A DNA stretch of 64,000 bases from Chryseobacterium sp. ISL-80 (GTDB lineage: Bacteria > Bacillota > Bacilli > Bacillales > Cytobacillaceae). The position numbers were made by a program, and so were the translations under genes. The stretch spans positions 1-64,000 of the forward strand of contig JAGGQZ010000004.1 of NCBI GenBank assembly GCA_018613055.1, read 5' to 3'. The notes below the pieces were generated by a model that saw nothing but the letters and a program-made list of their open reading frames with translations, was not told the origin of the DNA and did not search any database. Below are positions 18,437 through 27,165 of this stretch, one piece after another (the stretch's first letter is position 1; each line of letters begins with the position of its first letter).

Positions 18437-20032
18437 TTACTCACTGATTGGTACATCAATTAATACAATTCCTTCCTGGGAAGAAATTTCATGTGCAAGA
18501 AGATTGTCAAGCTCAATAAGGTTATTCACCCTAACACCCTTGACCCCAAAGCTACCTGCCAGTTGAACAAAATTTGGATTGCTGAAATTCACACCATAAC
18601 TGTGGCCAAACTGCTTTTCCATCATCTGTTTTTCAATCTTCAGCATCGAATCATTCAGACAAATGATCACAAAAGCTAACCCTAATCTTTTTGCTGTTTC
18701 GATTTCCGCCACGTTCATCAGGAGTCCTCCGTCTCCTGTTATACATATTACATTTTTATTTGGCGCAGCCAATTTTGCCCCTATTGATCCTGGCAACGCG
18801 ATTCCCATGGATGCAAGTCCATTTGAAATGATTAATTGCCCTGGCCTATCAGGTTGGAAGTGACGTGCTATTTTCATTTTGTGTTCGCCAACATCAGATA
18901 ATATGATGGTGTTTTCGTCAGTGTGCTTTTCGATTATATGGAGAATATTTCTGGTCGTTAGTGGCTGTTTACTTATCGTTTCTTCATTCCAGGAGACTTG
19001 ACTTTCTTGCAAAATCCTCTCTTTAAGACTATTGGCGGGGACCCATTCTTTAGAAACAATTTCCCGATTTTTTAATAGCTTAAAGATTTGATTCAACTCA
19101 CCGGTTAATTGACTGCGAACTGGATAATATTCATCATACTCTGCTTCTTGAGAATGAATATGCACAACCGGAACTTTGTTTTTATTCCAGTTTTTCGGGA
19201 GGCTTTCAATCAGATCGAAACCTATCACAATCAGTAAGTCTGCCTCCGCTATTCCCTCTGGTACTAAATCATGGTCTTTGAATCCAAAGGTAAAGTAGTT
19301 AAGAGGATGATTTTTTGGTAAGACCCCTTTGGACATAAAGCTGTTTGCCACTGGTACTTTAAGCAGTTCAGCAAAGCTTTGGAATGCTTCGCTAGCTCCT
19401 TGCCTAATTACGCCGTTTCCAATCAGGATAAAAGGTTTTTGACACTTTTTAAGAACTGCTTCTGTTTCATTAATTTCCTCCATCGATGGGACGACACTTG
19501 GTGCAGTTCTTTTAGGCATAGCTTTTCTGGAAATTGTCTCTGAAGCCAGGTTCTCTGGTAACTCTACCAGCACTGCTCCAGGCTTTTCACTTGCTGCTCT
19601 TCGAAAAGCGTTATGGATAATTTCTGGGACCGTGTCTGATTGTTTAATTTGAACGGACCATTTCGTTGCTGGTTCAAAGATTTTTACTATATCAATAAAT
19701 TGATGAGACTGTTTATGCTGTCTTTCCATTCCGGCTTGTCCAGTTATCGCTACAACAGGTGACCCATCCAATGTGGCACTTGCAACTCCTGTTAATAAAT
19801 TTGTGGCACCAGGGCCCAGGGTAGCCAGGCAAACTCCAGGTTTCCCCGCTACCCTTCCATATACATCTGCCATAAATGCTGCGCCTTGCTCGTGGCGAAC
19901 AGGAACATATTGGATTTCTGTTGATCTGGACAACGAGTCTGCTAGATCTAATACTTCCTTGCCGAATATCCCAAATACGTACCTTACTCCTTCTGTTTCT
20001 AAACATTGAACAAGCAAATCAGAAGTTTTCAT
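18437..20032 (-). CDS. Acetolactate synthase-like thiamine diphosphate enzyme
   Basis: A thiamine diphosphate enzyme of 531 residues resembling acetolactate synthase large subunits, which join two pyruvates to acetolactate and CO2. The N-terminal PYR domain has the catalytic glutamate in RHEQGAAFMADVYGR (about 47-61) and GPGATNLLTG. The C-terminal PP domain has the cofactor motif GDGGLLMN followed about 25 residues on by NDSMLKIEKQM. No ilvN or alsD gene is adjacent, so it may be a stand-alone catabolic or paralogous enzyme; other ThDP decarboxylases remain possible. Start set at the second of two adjacent ATGs, six bases after GGAGG. Confidence 0.85.
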   Translation of the reverse strand: MKTSDLLVQCLETEGVRYVFGIFGKEVLDLADSLSRSTEIQYVPVRHEQGAAFMADVYGRVAGKPGVCLATLGPGATNLLTGVASATLDGSPVVAITGQAGMERQHKQSHQFIDIVKIFEPATKWSVQIKQSDTVPEIIHNAFRRAASEKPGAVLVELPENLASETISRKAMPKRTAPSVVPSMEEINETEAVLKKCQKPFILIGNGVIRQGASEAFQSFAELLKVPVANSFMSKGVLPKNHPLNYFTFGFKDHDLVPEGIAEADLLIVIGFDLIESLPKNWNKNKVPVVHIHSQEAEYDEYYPVRSQLTGELNQIFKLLKNREIVSKEWVPANSLKERILQESQVSWNEETISKQPLTTRNILHIIEKHTDENTIILSDVGEHKMKIARHFQPDRPGQLIISNGLASMGIALPGSIGAKLAAPNKNVICITGDGGLLMNVAEIETAKRLGLAFVIICLNDSMLKIEKQMMEKQFGHSYGVNFSNPNFVQLAGSFGVKGVRVNNLIELDNLLAHEISSQEGIVLIDVPISE

Positions 20033-20035
20033 CAT

Positions 20036-20433
20036 TTCCCTCCAAAAAAATGTACTAATTTAATGGTTTCCTTTGATAACTGATTCATTCAGGGGAAATG
20101 ATAAATTTTCAAAAACTAAAAAGCAGTATATAAGTCATTCATCACAGCTTTGCGGAGAAAACCGAAAATGCTGATGAATTTTTTCTGATTTCTCGTTCAT
20201 AATGGTTCACACTCAATTCACTCACAGAAAAGCTTATATAGGCCACCTGCATTTATAAAATAATGAAATGGAATGAGGAAAAGCCCCAGCCAAACAAATT
20301 TCTCATATGCGCTTAACTTACCTGGTTCTGCTGCTTTATAGCTGAGAAAAGCCTTAACCTAATCCATGACCCTATTCTGGTACTGTTAGAGGATTCCTGA
20401 CCATATTCTTATAAAAGAAAACAATAAGCTGAG
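20036..20433. other. Gene-free divergent promoter region
   Basis: About 400 bases between the acetolactate-synthase-like gene and the sugar dehydrogenase gene, which point away from each other. It is AT-rich and should hold both promoters. I see no operator palindrome, repeat or small gene that I can support. Confidence 0.5.
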
Positions 20434-20445
20434 GTGAATATTTAC

Positions 20446-21849
20446 TTGGAAAAAGTTAAGGTAAGTTTACGTCCAGTTGTAAGCAAGATCAATTTACCCA
20501 CCGTTATGAAAACAGCCCTTTTACCGGGAGACTCAATTGAAAGATTATTTATTGCAACCCAAATAGGAGAAATTTTTTATATAGGTAACGGAGACATTAA
20601 AACTTTTTTAGATATTCGACCGCAAGTCCTTAAACTTGGTGATCAAGGTGGTGGATACGATGAACGGGGATTATTAGGGCTTGCATTTCATCCCCAGTTT
20701 TATTACAACGGTCTATTCTATCTTCATTATTCAGTAGCTGGGTCACAAGGGCAAGGTGCACTTCCTGATACTTCTATGCCTGACCCTTGTGACCCAAACA
20801 CCCTAAATCGAAAATGGGTTAATAGAGAAGTTCAATTTGATCATATAGATACAGTAGAAGAATGGATTCTTCAAACGAATGGACAGCCTCAAAAAAGACG
20901 AACATTGCTGAACTTAAGAAGGCCCTTTTTTAATCATAATGGTGTCAATAGCTTAAACTTTTCACCTGAAACAGGAAAACTGGTTTTAACAACAGGAGAT
21001 GGCGGTTTAGGATATGATCCATTTAATTTGAGTCAGGATGATATGGAAATCGCCGGTAAAATAATTGAAATTGATGTAGTTAAAAATACATCTTTCAATA
21101 ATCTACTCGTAGTTACTCGTTTTCCTGAACTGCCTGCACCAATCCAGGAAATACTAACGGTGATTGCCAAAGGAGTTCGCAATATACCAGGGATATCATT
21201 TCAAAGGAATTACAATCATTATATTAAATATGTGGGTAATGTCGGACAGGATTTGGCAGAATCGATTTTTTCATTCATTCATTATAGACCGATACCGGTC
21301 CCTGAACTTGTAATGAACTCCAGGACCACTCAGGAAATGTATATTAACTTTGGCTGGCGTGGCTGGGAAGGTGCTTTTCCTACTTCGATTATGAATGTCT
21401 GCTCTGCTAATTCGAATTCGGATAAGAAAACCATTGTTTATTACGATGAAGCAATTGAAACATCAGTTAGGCGGATCCAGCCATTAACTAGTTATTATCA
21501 TAAAGATCCACGACCAGATAAGTTTGGCGGCACTGCCCTTACAGGAGTCCATCCATATATGGGAAAAGGGATACCGGCTTTAACGGGAAGCGTTTTGTTT
21601 ACGGATTTAGCCCGCAAGGATGAATCGGCCACTTCAGTTAAAGGAGTATTAGCTTATACTAGGGTAAGGCCAGACTGTAAACTAAATGATTATAGTATTA
21701 TTGAAACTGACTACAATTTTAGAACTGAATCTGCCTATTATGTTAGTTTGGGAGCGAATCTGGACCAAACCAGATTATTTTTGGGGGTTTATGGCTCGAT
21801 GAAAGTGACTGACTTTAACCAGGGTACAATTTTTGAAATCATTCCTTGA
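20446..21849 (+). CDS. PQQ-type glucose/sorbosone dehydrogenase-like protein
   Basis: A protein of 467 residues with the six-bladed propeller of the soluble glucose/sorbosone dehydrogenase (GSDH) family. Recognisable parts are ERGLLGLAFHPQFYYNG (about 75-91), FNHNGVNSLNFSPE, TTGDGG and the late NFGWRGWEGAFP segment. Family members oxidise sugars with PQQ and are normally exported, but I see no signal peptide here and no PQQ synthesis genes. In animals the same fold occurs in HHIP-like proteins with no known reaction. The start is a TTG with GAGGTGA 8 bases upstream. Catalysis is therefore unproven. Confidence 0.82.
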   Translation: MEKVKVSLRPVVSKINLPTVMKTALLPGDSIERLFIATQIGEIFYIGNGDIKTFLDIRPQVLKLGDQGGGYDERGLLGLAFHPQFYYNGLFYLHYSVAGSQGQGALPDTSMPDPCDPNTLNRKWVNREVQFDHIDTVEEWILQTNGQPQKRRTLLNLRRPFFNHNGVNSLNFSPETGKLVLTTGDGGLGYDPFNLSQDDMEIAGKIIEIDVVKNTSFNNLLVVTRFPELPAPIQEILTVIAKGVRNIPGISFQRNYNHYIKYVGNVGQDLAESIFSFIHYRPIPVPELVMNSRTTQEMYINFGWRGWEGAFPTSIMNVCSANSNSDKKTIVYYDEAIETSVRRIQPLTSYYHKDPRPDKFGGTALTGVHPYMGKGIPALTGSVLFTDLARKDESATSVKGVLAYTRVRPDCKLNDYSIIETDYNFRTESAYYVSLGANLDQTRLFLGVYGSMKVTDFNQGTIFEIIP

Positions 21850-21915
21850 ATCTTGAACCCTTTCTGATTTCTGAGGGCTTTATCTGCCAGGCAATAGTGA
21901 GAGATTTGGCAGACA

Positions 21916-22476
21916 CTAAATTATTAACCTTTTTAATCTTTTAAAAATGTTTAATGCAATTTCAACCCATAACCAGCTATAAAGGAAAGCAAATAAAAAG
22001 ATCCCTGCGGTTGTAAGAAATGAAAAGGAATCTGAAACAACTGGTCCTAAAACGGGAAAGTCGAAGATAAATAGCAGAATGATAATTCCCAGCATTAAAA
22101 AAATTGTACCTGCCGCAATAATGCTTAATCTCTTCCTAAATAAGCAAAATGCTGCTCCTATCCCCAGTCCCAACAGTCCTGTTGTAAAGGCGAATACAAT
22201 TAATTCACTTGGCTGCAGAATAAATAACAAGATAATGGTCAGCAAGTAAGACATTACTCCAAGTGGAATGGAAAACATTGAACATAACAAAATAGGTGCA
22301 GTGGCGAGCGGACTAAAAAATAATCCTATACCTGGCAAAAAGCCTCCAGCTGCCTGTAGCATAACTGATATACAGGCCAAAAAAGACCCCAAAATGAGCT
22401 TCATCGTTTTTTTGCGTTTTTTGAATATCAGTTTAGATAAACGCACTTCATTAGAAATAGGCTTAAAAAAATACAA
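21916..22476 (-). CDS. Multi-spanning membrane protein of unknown function
   Basis: I do not recognise this protein of 186 residues. After a basic N-terminal 25 residues it has about five hydrophobic segments, the first rich in small residues (GGFLPGIGLFFSPLATAPI), reminiscent of small membrane proteins of the ECF-S/DUF2232 kind, but this is only a resemblance. The start is a TTG at 22476 five bases after GAGGTGG. The plus-strand sugar dehydrogenase ends 66 bases away, so the two genes converge; a weak TCTGCCA...TGGCAGA hairpin (21883-21914) lies between them. Confidence 0.72.
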   Translation of the reverse strand: MYFFKPISNEVRLSKLIFKKRKKTMKLILGSFLACISVMLQAAGGFLPGIGLFFSPLATAPILLCSMFSIPLGVMSYLLTIILLFILQPSELIVFAFTTGLLGLGIGAAFCLFRKRLSIIAAGTIFLMLGIIILLFIFDFPVLGPVVSDSFSFLTTAGIFLFAFLYSWLWVEIALNIFKRLKRLII

Positions 22477-22585
22477 CTTTCCACCTCATCTTAAATGATA
22501 TATGGCTTACCGTACATTATATTTATCATTATTAGAAGTGGAACTACTCTTACTATTTTAAACAAAAAAGGAGCATGGATGGGAC

Positions 22586-22621
22586 ACCCAAAAAGTTAGA
22601 TTTCACTCTAACTTTTTGGGT
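22586..22621. terminator. Bidirectional hairpin after the cupredoxin gene
   Basis: A perfect 15-bp stem (ACCCAAAAAGTTAGA with its complement) around a 6-base loop. The A and T runs are inside the stem, so it may work as a terminator on the minus strand, 27 bases past the cupredoxin stop. No target-site duplication was evident to mark it as a mobile element. Confidence 0.65.
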
Positions 22622-22647
22622 ACTCAGTACATTATTGTCCCTGCTTT

Positions 22648-23037
22648 TTAATTAACATTTACTTTCCCAACCATACCTTCCTGGAAGTGATACCGGCATA
22701 TCAATTCATAAGTACCCTTCTGTTCTGGTTTCACAGAAATGTTTTTTTCTTTTCCTGGCTGGAGCTCGATGTCAATCCCCAGCTTTTCCACTGTAAAGGT
22801 ATGCTCTTTCTTCCCTTTGTTTCTCAATATCAAGGTTGTAGTGATTCCGTTTGGAATGTTGATAACTTTAGGATTAAAATAATCATCATTCAACTCTACC
22901 TCAATCATTTTAGCATTCTCCATAGGTTTAGTTGCAGCAACGGATTCGGCAAAACCACTATGTAACCCTATAGTTGTCACAACCGTGAACATAGCTACAA
23001 ACAAAATCAATCCTGTAACCCACTTTTTCACAGGCAT
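22648..23037 (-). CDS. Secreted cupredoxin-domain protein
   Basis: An exported protein of 129 residues. An N-terminal hydrophobic segment (about 7-28, probably cleaved after a small residue near SGFA) precedes a cupredoxin domain. Type-1 copper ligands can be assigned to His in KKEHTF (about 98), Cys in LICRYH (about 113), His (about 116) and Met in GMVGKV (about 121), the classic H...C-x2-H-x4-M spacing. It could carry electrons or bind copper at the outer membrane face. The ATG follows GGAAAGGAGGG. No copper operon partner is adjacent. Confidence 0.88.
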   Translation of the reverse strand: MPVKKWVTGLILFVAMFTVVTTIGLHSGFAESVAATKPMENAKMIEVELNDDYFNPKVINIPNGITTTLILRNKGKKEHTFTVEKLGIDIELQPGKEKNISVKPEQKGTYELICRYHFQEGMVGKVNVN

Positions 23038-23282
23038 TTGCTATCCCTCCTTTCCTAATCCTTATTTTTTTCAAAGTTAAATTAAATTATCACTCTAAAT
23101 TAACGGGAAGCAGCAAGAAGGTATAATATCAGTAGCTAATAATAAAAAAGCTCTGTTAAGTATTGTTCTTAACTGAACATTTTTGAACGGAAACGGCAAT
23201 AAGTTTTAATAAGGTAGCGGCTGATTGAATTACGCCTACTTGTCTGTTAAATGAGCAAAAAATGTTAGCAAAAAAAACAAAA

Positions 23283-23324
23283 AAAGCCTCCATCCCCTGT
23301 TATATAAGGGATGGAGGCTTTTTC
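23283..23324 (-). terminator. Terminator of the tRNA-Val gene
   Basis: AAAAGCCTCCATCCC pairs with GGGATGGAGGCTTTT with a short loop; T-rich sequence follows on the minus strand just after the tRNA. Confidence 0.9.
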
Positions 23325-23331
23325 AAAAGTA

Positions 23332-23404
23332 TGATTCCTACTGGGTTCGAACCAGCGACCTCTACCCTGTCAAGGTAGCGCTCTCCCAGCTGAGCTAAGG
23401 AATC
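23332..23404 (-). tRNA. tRNA-Val (anticodon GAC)
   Basis: The minus strand folds as a standard 73-nt tRNA. The acceptor stem is GATTCCT/AGGAATC with discriminator A. The D arm is GCTC...GAGC. The anticodon stem CTACC/GGTAG holds loop TTGACAG with anticodon GAC (reads GUC/GUU, valine). The T arm is CTGG-TTCGAAC-CCAG. The 3' CCA is not encoded. It stands alone with its own terminator. Confidence 0.95.
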
Positions 23405-23495
23405 GTTCTAAGTTGTCCTATTTAATGAGGACATAAATTAATATATACTGGATTCAGTATAAAGTCAATAATTTTTCCCCATAAAGTTTTCTGGA

Positions 23496-24113
23496 TTATG
23501 AATTTCTTATACTTTGGATGATCCTATTAATATACTCATCTTCATGAGGTACAAAATCCTTTTTGGAGACCAGCATCTCTTTTGGTTTCTTTTCGCCTTC
23601 CTCACTTACCATGAAACCTTTGAGCCTTATTTCATTGGATTTGGCAAACCATAGATCTTCAAAATCGGTCATGCTTGCCACCATGATCCCTGAGACCTCA
23701 TCCTTTTGAAGCTGGAATTTTTCAATAGGCTGATGTTTCTTGTACAAGAAAACATGGCATAGCTCTCGGTCAATGAATTCTGGGCTGATTAGTGAATCTT
23801 TGATGGTACCTAAAGATTGTAAATCTTCAACAGTCACGTCGATTCCGAGTTCTTCCTTTACTTCCCTCAAGCCATCAAGAGGAGTTTCATGCGCCAGAAT
23901 ATGCCCTGCTGCGGTGATATCCAGCAAACCGGAATAATCCTTCTTGGCGGAACTCCGAACTTGAAAATAAAGAAAGTCCTCCCCGTTTATCCGCTCTGTA
24001 AACCAGCAATGGAATGTCTCATGCCAGTGGCCAGCTTTATGGACATCGGACCTCGGTGCTGTTCCCAGGCAAGTCCCATGTTGATCAAAAATTCTAAGCA
24101 TTTCACTCTCCAT
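23496..24113 (-). CDS. Nudix hydrolase, IPP-isomerase-like
   Basis: A cytoplasmic Nudix protein of 205 residues. The Nudix box runs from GHILAHETP to LREVKEELGI (about residues 69-90) with the REVxEELG core that binds magnesium. The start (RIFDQHGTCLGTAPRSDVHKAG) and the WHETFHCWF segment resemble the Nudix group near isopentenyl-diphosphate isomerase, typical of several uncharacterised Bacillus enzymes. The substrate is unknown. The ATG lies 8 bases after GGAGG. It is divergent from the LexA-box gene, and LexA box 1 lies only about 55 bases upstream of its start codon, so shared SOS control is possible. Confidence 0.88.
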   Translation of the reverse strand: MESEMLRIFDQHGTCLGTAPRSDVHKAGHWHETFHCWFTERINGEDFLYFQVRSSAKKDYSGLLDITAAGHILAHETPLDGLREVKEELGIDVTVEDLQSLGTIKDSLISPEFIDRELCHVFLYKKHQPIEKFQLQKDEVSGIMVASMTDFEDLWFAKSNEIRLKGFMVSEEGEKKPKEMLVSKKDFVPHEDEYINRIIQSIRNS

Positions 24114-24166
24114 CCTTCACACCTCCATTCCAAATTATACCACCATTTACCTTTCAAAAAAAATAA

Positions 24167-24217
24167 CGAACAAACGTTCCAAAAAAATTGAATAGAGAAC
24201 AAATGTTCGGGTATAAT
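24167..24217 (+). promoter_or_regulatory. Two LexA (SOS) boxes with overlapping sigma-A promoter
   Basis: Box 1, CGAACAAACGTTCC (24167-24180), and box 2, GAACAAATGTTCG (24197-24209), both fit the Bacillus LexA/DinR consensus CGAAC-N4-GTTCG with one or no mismatch. Box 2 lies between a TTGAAT -35 (24188-24193) and a perfect TATAAT -10 (24212-24217), spacing 18, which is the right place for repression. The gene downstream starts at 24249. Confidence 0.85.
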
Positions 24218-24248
24218 ATAATTATTAAAAGATAAGGAGTGAATACAC

Positions 24249-24470
24249 ATGAATTTTCTTTTGGAAAAATCACTAAAAGAAAACCAGCCTGTTGAAATGA
24301 TTTATTTTGCAGTCGATAACCAGATCACACAGCGAAGGATCATTGTAAAAGAGATCAGGGGGAATTACTTTAAAGCATTTTGTTTTCTTAGAAACGAGGA
24401 ACGTTTATTCAAGGTTGAAAACATCCTATCCATCATGCCAGAAAAACGGCACTTCCTTAAAATCAGTTAA
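24249..24470 (+). CDS. Small WYL-like protein under SOS control
   Basis: A protein of 73 residues resembling an isolated WYL-type module: EMIYFAVDNQITQRRIIVKEI, a KAFCFLRNEERLFKVENIL segment and short ends. WYL modules often bind nucleotides or nucleic acid and regulate damage or phage-defence responses; here the DNA-binding domain is missing. The promoter carries two LexA boxes, one inside the spacer, so it should be induced by DNA damage. Ribosome site AAGGAGTG 7 bases before the ATG. Function not established. Confidence 0.8.
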   Translation: MNFLLEKSLKENQPVEMIYFAVDNQITQRRIIVKEIRGNYFKAFCFLRNEERLFKVENILSIMPEKRHFLKIS

Positions 24471-24503
24471 AAAAGAAGCCCCCGGAATGAGGACTTCTTA
24501 AAA

Positions 24504-26462
24504 TTAACTAACTGTACTTGGCTCAGGTGTATTGTTTCTCTTGATCAGTATTTGCAAAGCAATGAGTAGAACAAAGGAACCAAGTCCGATTATATCCGTA
24601 ATTTTCTCAGGATAAATCAGCATTAAGCCGCTTACAACTCCAATTATTCTCTCGTACCAGAACAATTTCCTCAGCCAGAAACCAATAATACCTGCACCAA
24701 TAAGCATCATGCCGGCAAGTGCTGTAAACACCACCCAGATTAAGTAATACCATGTTGTATCAATCATTAACAATTCTGGAGACAATACGAACATATAAGG
24801 GATGATGAACGCCGCTATTGCCAGCTTTGCTGAGTTAACCCCTGTTTTTATTGGTTCACCGCCTGACACACCAGCTGCCGCAAAAGCCGCCAGCGCTACT
24901 GGAGGTGTAATATCAGCGATGATCCCGAAATAGAATACAAATAAATGTGCAGATAAATCAGGTACTCCCAGCAAAATGATGGCCGGTGCTGCAATGGTTG
25001 ACGTAATGACATAGTTTGCTGTTGTCGGTGACCCCATTCCTAACACCAGGGATGCAACCATTGTAAACGCCAGGGTCAGGAGTAAATGTCCTCCGGCAAG
25101 ATCCAACAATCCATTGGCGAGCTTCAGGCCAAGGCCGGTTTTCGTCACTACCCCTACAATGATCCCTGCAGCAGCAGTTGCAGCCGCAACACCTAACGCC
25201 GTGCGTGCCCCATCGACAAGCGCATCAATTACATCTCTGAAACCAATCCGGGTTTCTTTCTTTATCGCACTAACCACAACGGTAATAACAATACTCCATA
25301 GAGCGGCTCTCATAACACTCATTCCGCTTACCATCAGGACAATGACAGCCAATATTGGCAATAGCAAATAGATTTTAGCCATAACTTCTTTGCGGTCAGG
25401 CATTTCTTCAACCTTCAATCCCCGCAGGCCGACCCTTTTTGCTTCAAAATGTGTCATGATCCAAATCCCGGTAAAATAAAGCAGCGCTGGAATTGCTGCA
25501 GCCTTAGCGATATCCCAGTAAGTGATGCCACCGCCAATGAATTCTACCATCAAGAAGGCAGCTGCACCCATGATAGGCGGCATAAGCTGGCCACCGGTAG
25601 AAGCAGCTGCTTCTACTGCACCTGCAAATTCTTTACGATATCCGAGCTTTTTCATCATCGGAATCGTGAATGAGCCAGATGTAACAACGTTAGCTACAGA
25701 ACTGCCGCTGATTGTTCCTTGCAGGGCACTAGAAAAAATCGCAACTTTAGCAGGACCGCCGACTCTTTTTCCGGCAATGGAAACAGCAAGATCGTTAAAA
25801 TATTGGCCAACGCCTGTTTTCACTAGAAACGCGCCAAATAACAAGAATAAGAAGATAAACGTAGAAGAAACCCCCAATGGTGTTCCTAGGATCCCTTCAG
25901 TTGTGAAAAACATTGTCTGGATCAAGCTGTCAAGTTCAAGTCCTCTGTGTGCGAGGAAACCCGGCATATATGGACCATACAATGCATAACCCAAAAACAG
26001 AACCGCAATAATCGTAATCGGCAGACCTACCGTTCTCCTTGTCGCTTCGAGGACGAGTAAAACAGCAGCAAGCCCAATGTAAAAATCAACCGGGGTCAGA
26101 CGGCCAACCCTGTTGACTAGTTCATCAATCATCAGCGGCCAATAAGCACCAACAGCAATCGCAATAATCGCTAATAGGATATCGTACCAGGCGACTTTAT
26201 GATGAACACGGTCTTTTTTTCGGGCAGGAAATAAAATAAAAATCAGTGCAAGCGCAAAGCCCAGATGGATGGATCTTTGCAACTGTGCAGTCAATACTCC
26301 AAAAATTGATGTGTATAACTGGAATAGTGAGAATGACAGCAGCAAGATGAATGCAATCATGCCCATTATCCCTTTTAATTTCCTTGATGCAGCTTCAGGA
26401 TCGTATTTTTCCAACAGCTCCTGCTGTTCCTGTTCTGTTAATGTTTCATTCTTCATGCTCAA
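24504..26462 (-). CDS. TRAP transporter fused 4TM/12TM permease (TAXI type)
   Basis: An integral membrane protein of 652 residues with about 17 or more hydrophobic segments, in which the small DctQ-like and large DctM-like TRAP subunits are fused, as is usual for TAXI-type TRAP carriers. Characteristic segments include ISGSSVANVVTSGSFTIPMMK and GMGSPTTANYV. With the binding protein upstream it takes up an organic acid using a sodium gradient; the substrate is unknown. A TTG at 26462 seven bases after GGAGTG is the likely start and overlaps the end of the DUF1850 gene by 17 bases, implying translational coupling. Confidence 0.93.
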   Translation of the reverse strand: MSMKNETLTEQEQQELLEKYDPEAASRKLKGIMGMIAFILLLSFSLFQLYTSIFGVLTAQLQRSIHLGFALALIFILFPARKKDRVHHKVAWYDILLAIIAIAVGAYWPLMIDELVNRVGRLTPVDFYIGLAAVLLVLEATRRTVGLPITIIAVLFLGYALYGPYMPGFLAHRGLELDSLIQTMFFTTEGILGTPLGVSSTFIFLFLLFGAFLVKTGVGQYFNDLAVSIAGKRVGGPAKVAIFSSALQGTISGSSVANVVTSGSFTIPMMKKLGYRKEFAGAVEAAASTGGQLMPPIMGAAAFLMVEFIGGGITYWDIAKAAAIPALLYFTGIWIMTHFEAKRVGLRGLKVEEMPDRKEVMAKIYLLLPILAVIVLMVSGMSVMRAALWSIVITVVVSAIKKETRIGFRDVIDALVDGARTALGVAAATAAAGIIVGVVTKTGLGLKLANGLLDLAGGHLLLTLAFTMVASLVLGMGSPTTANYVITSTIAAPAIILLGVPDLSAHLFVFYFGIIADITPPVALAAFAAAGVSGGEPIKTGVNSAKLAIAAFIIPYMFVLSPELLMIDTTWYYLIWVVFTALAGMMLIGAGIIGFWLRKLFWYERIIGVVSGLMLIYPEKITDIIGLGSFVLLIALQILIKRNNTPEPSTVS

Positions 26463-26982
26463 GGATATTCACTCCTTTCATTTGCTGAATAACATTAATT
26501 TTCATTACTTTTATCCTTACTCTCGTTCCAGGTTTTATTGCCTGAGCAAGCGGAAAGGAGATCTTACCTTGCAAAAACGTGTGATTTGCCCTCACTTTGC
26601 CGACGCGGAGGTCAAAGTGCTTAAATCTTCTATCCATATTCTTAATAAGGTACTTGCCATCCTGCATCTCAAAATGTTCACCTTCCGCAATTTCTGATGG
26701 CATACCAATCGCAAAATCTTCATACTCCAATTCATATTGCTGAATCTCATTTTGTTCGGTAATTTTATAGCTTTCAATTACGTCGGACAAATGGATGGAA
26801 TGTGTATACTTTATCTTAAACTTGTCCCCTTGTGCAATAGGTACATAGCATAGTACATCTTCTTCTTCAGGTTGAAGAAAAACAAGAGCTTGTTTATAAG
26901 GAATATTGATTGAGATTAATAAAATGAACATAATGAGGAGCAACAGAACGAAGATCTTTTTATTAAAATTAATTAAGTTCAT
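26446..26982 (-). CDS. DUF1850 family membrane-anchored protein
   Basis: A protein of 178 residues with one N-terminal membrane segment (about 8-27) and an outside domain of the DUF1850 type (KIKYTHSIHLSDVIESY; FAIGMPSEIAEGE). DUF1850 genes nearly always lie between TAXI-TRAP binding-protein and permease genes, as here, so a role in that transporter is likely, though the mechanism is unknown. The ATG at 26982 has GAGG 10 bases upstream; an ATG three codons earlier is too close to it. Confidence 0.85.
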   Translation of the reverse strand: MNLINFNKKIFVLLLLIMFILLISINIPYKQALVFLQPEEEDVLCYVPIAQGDKFKIKYTHSIHLSDVIESYKITEQNEIQQYELEYEDFAIGMPSEIAEGEHFEMQDGKYLIKNMDRRFKHFDLRVGKVRANHTFLQGKISFPLAQAIKPGTRVRIKVMKINVIQQMKGVNILEHEE

Positions 26983-27042
26983 ATAACCCATGCCTCGCCT
27001 GTCCTATAACGTTCAAAGAGGTTTGATTAATATTCAGTAAAA

Positions 27043-27068
27043 AAAGACCGGAATAGGGTTCGGTCTGT
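27043..27068 (-). terminator. Partial terminator inside the TRAP operon
   Basis: AGACCG(G)AA...TTCGGTCT hairpin followed on the minus strand by seven T, between the binding-protein gene and DUF1850. It should end a share of transcripts after the binding-protein gene. Confidence 0.75.
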
Positions 27069-27119
27069 TCTGTCGTGGAACCGCCGAAGTAACAAATGCA
27101 CTCCAGAAATATTAATTGA

Positions 27120-27151
27120 CCGGGCAAAATCCAATGATGGATTTTGTCCGG
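27120..27151 (-). other. Stem-loop after the TRAP binding-protein gene
   Basis: A 14-bp stem (CCGGGCAAAATCCA with TGGATTTTGTCCGG, one G-U pair) with a 4-base loop and no T run. Probably protects the 3' end of the binding-protein message, together with the terminator that follows. Confidence 0.65.
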
Positions 27152-27165
27152 CCAGAGTTTGAATA

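Noticed and set aside
22586-22621. Mobile element end or MITE
   Set aside because: The perfect hairpin is better explained as a terminator; no second copy or target duplication was seen in the window.
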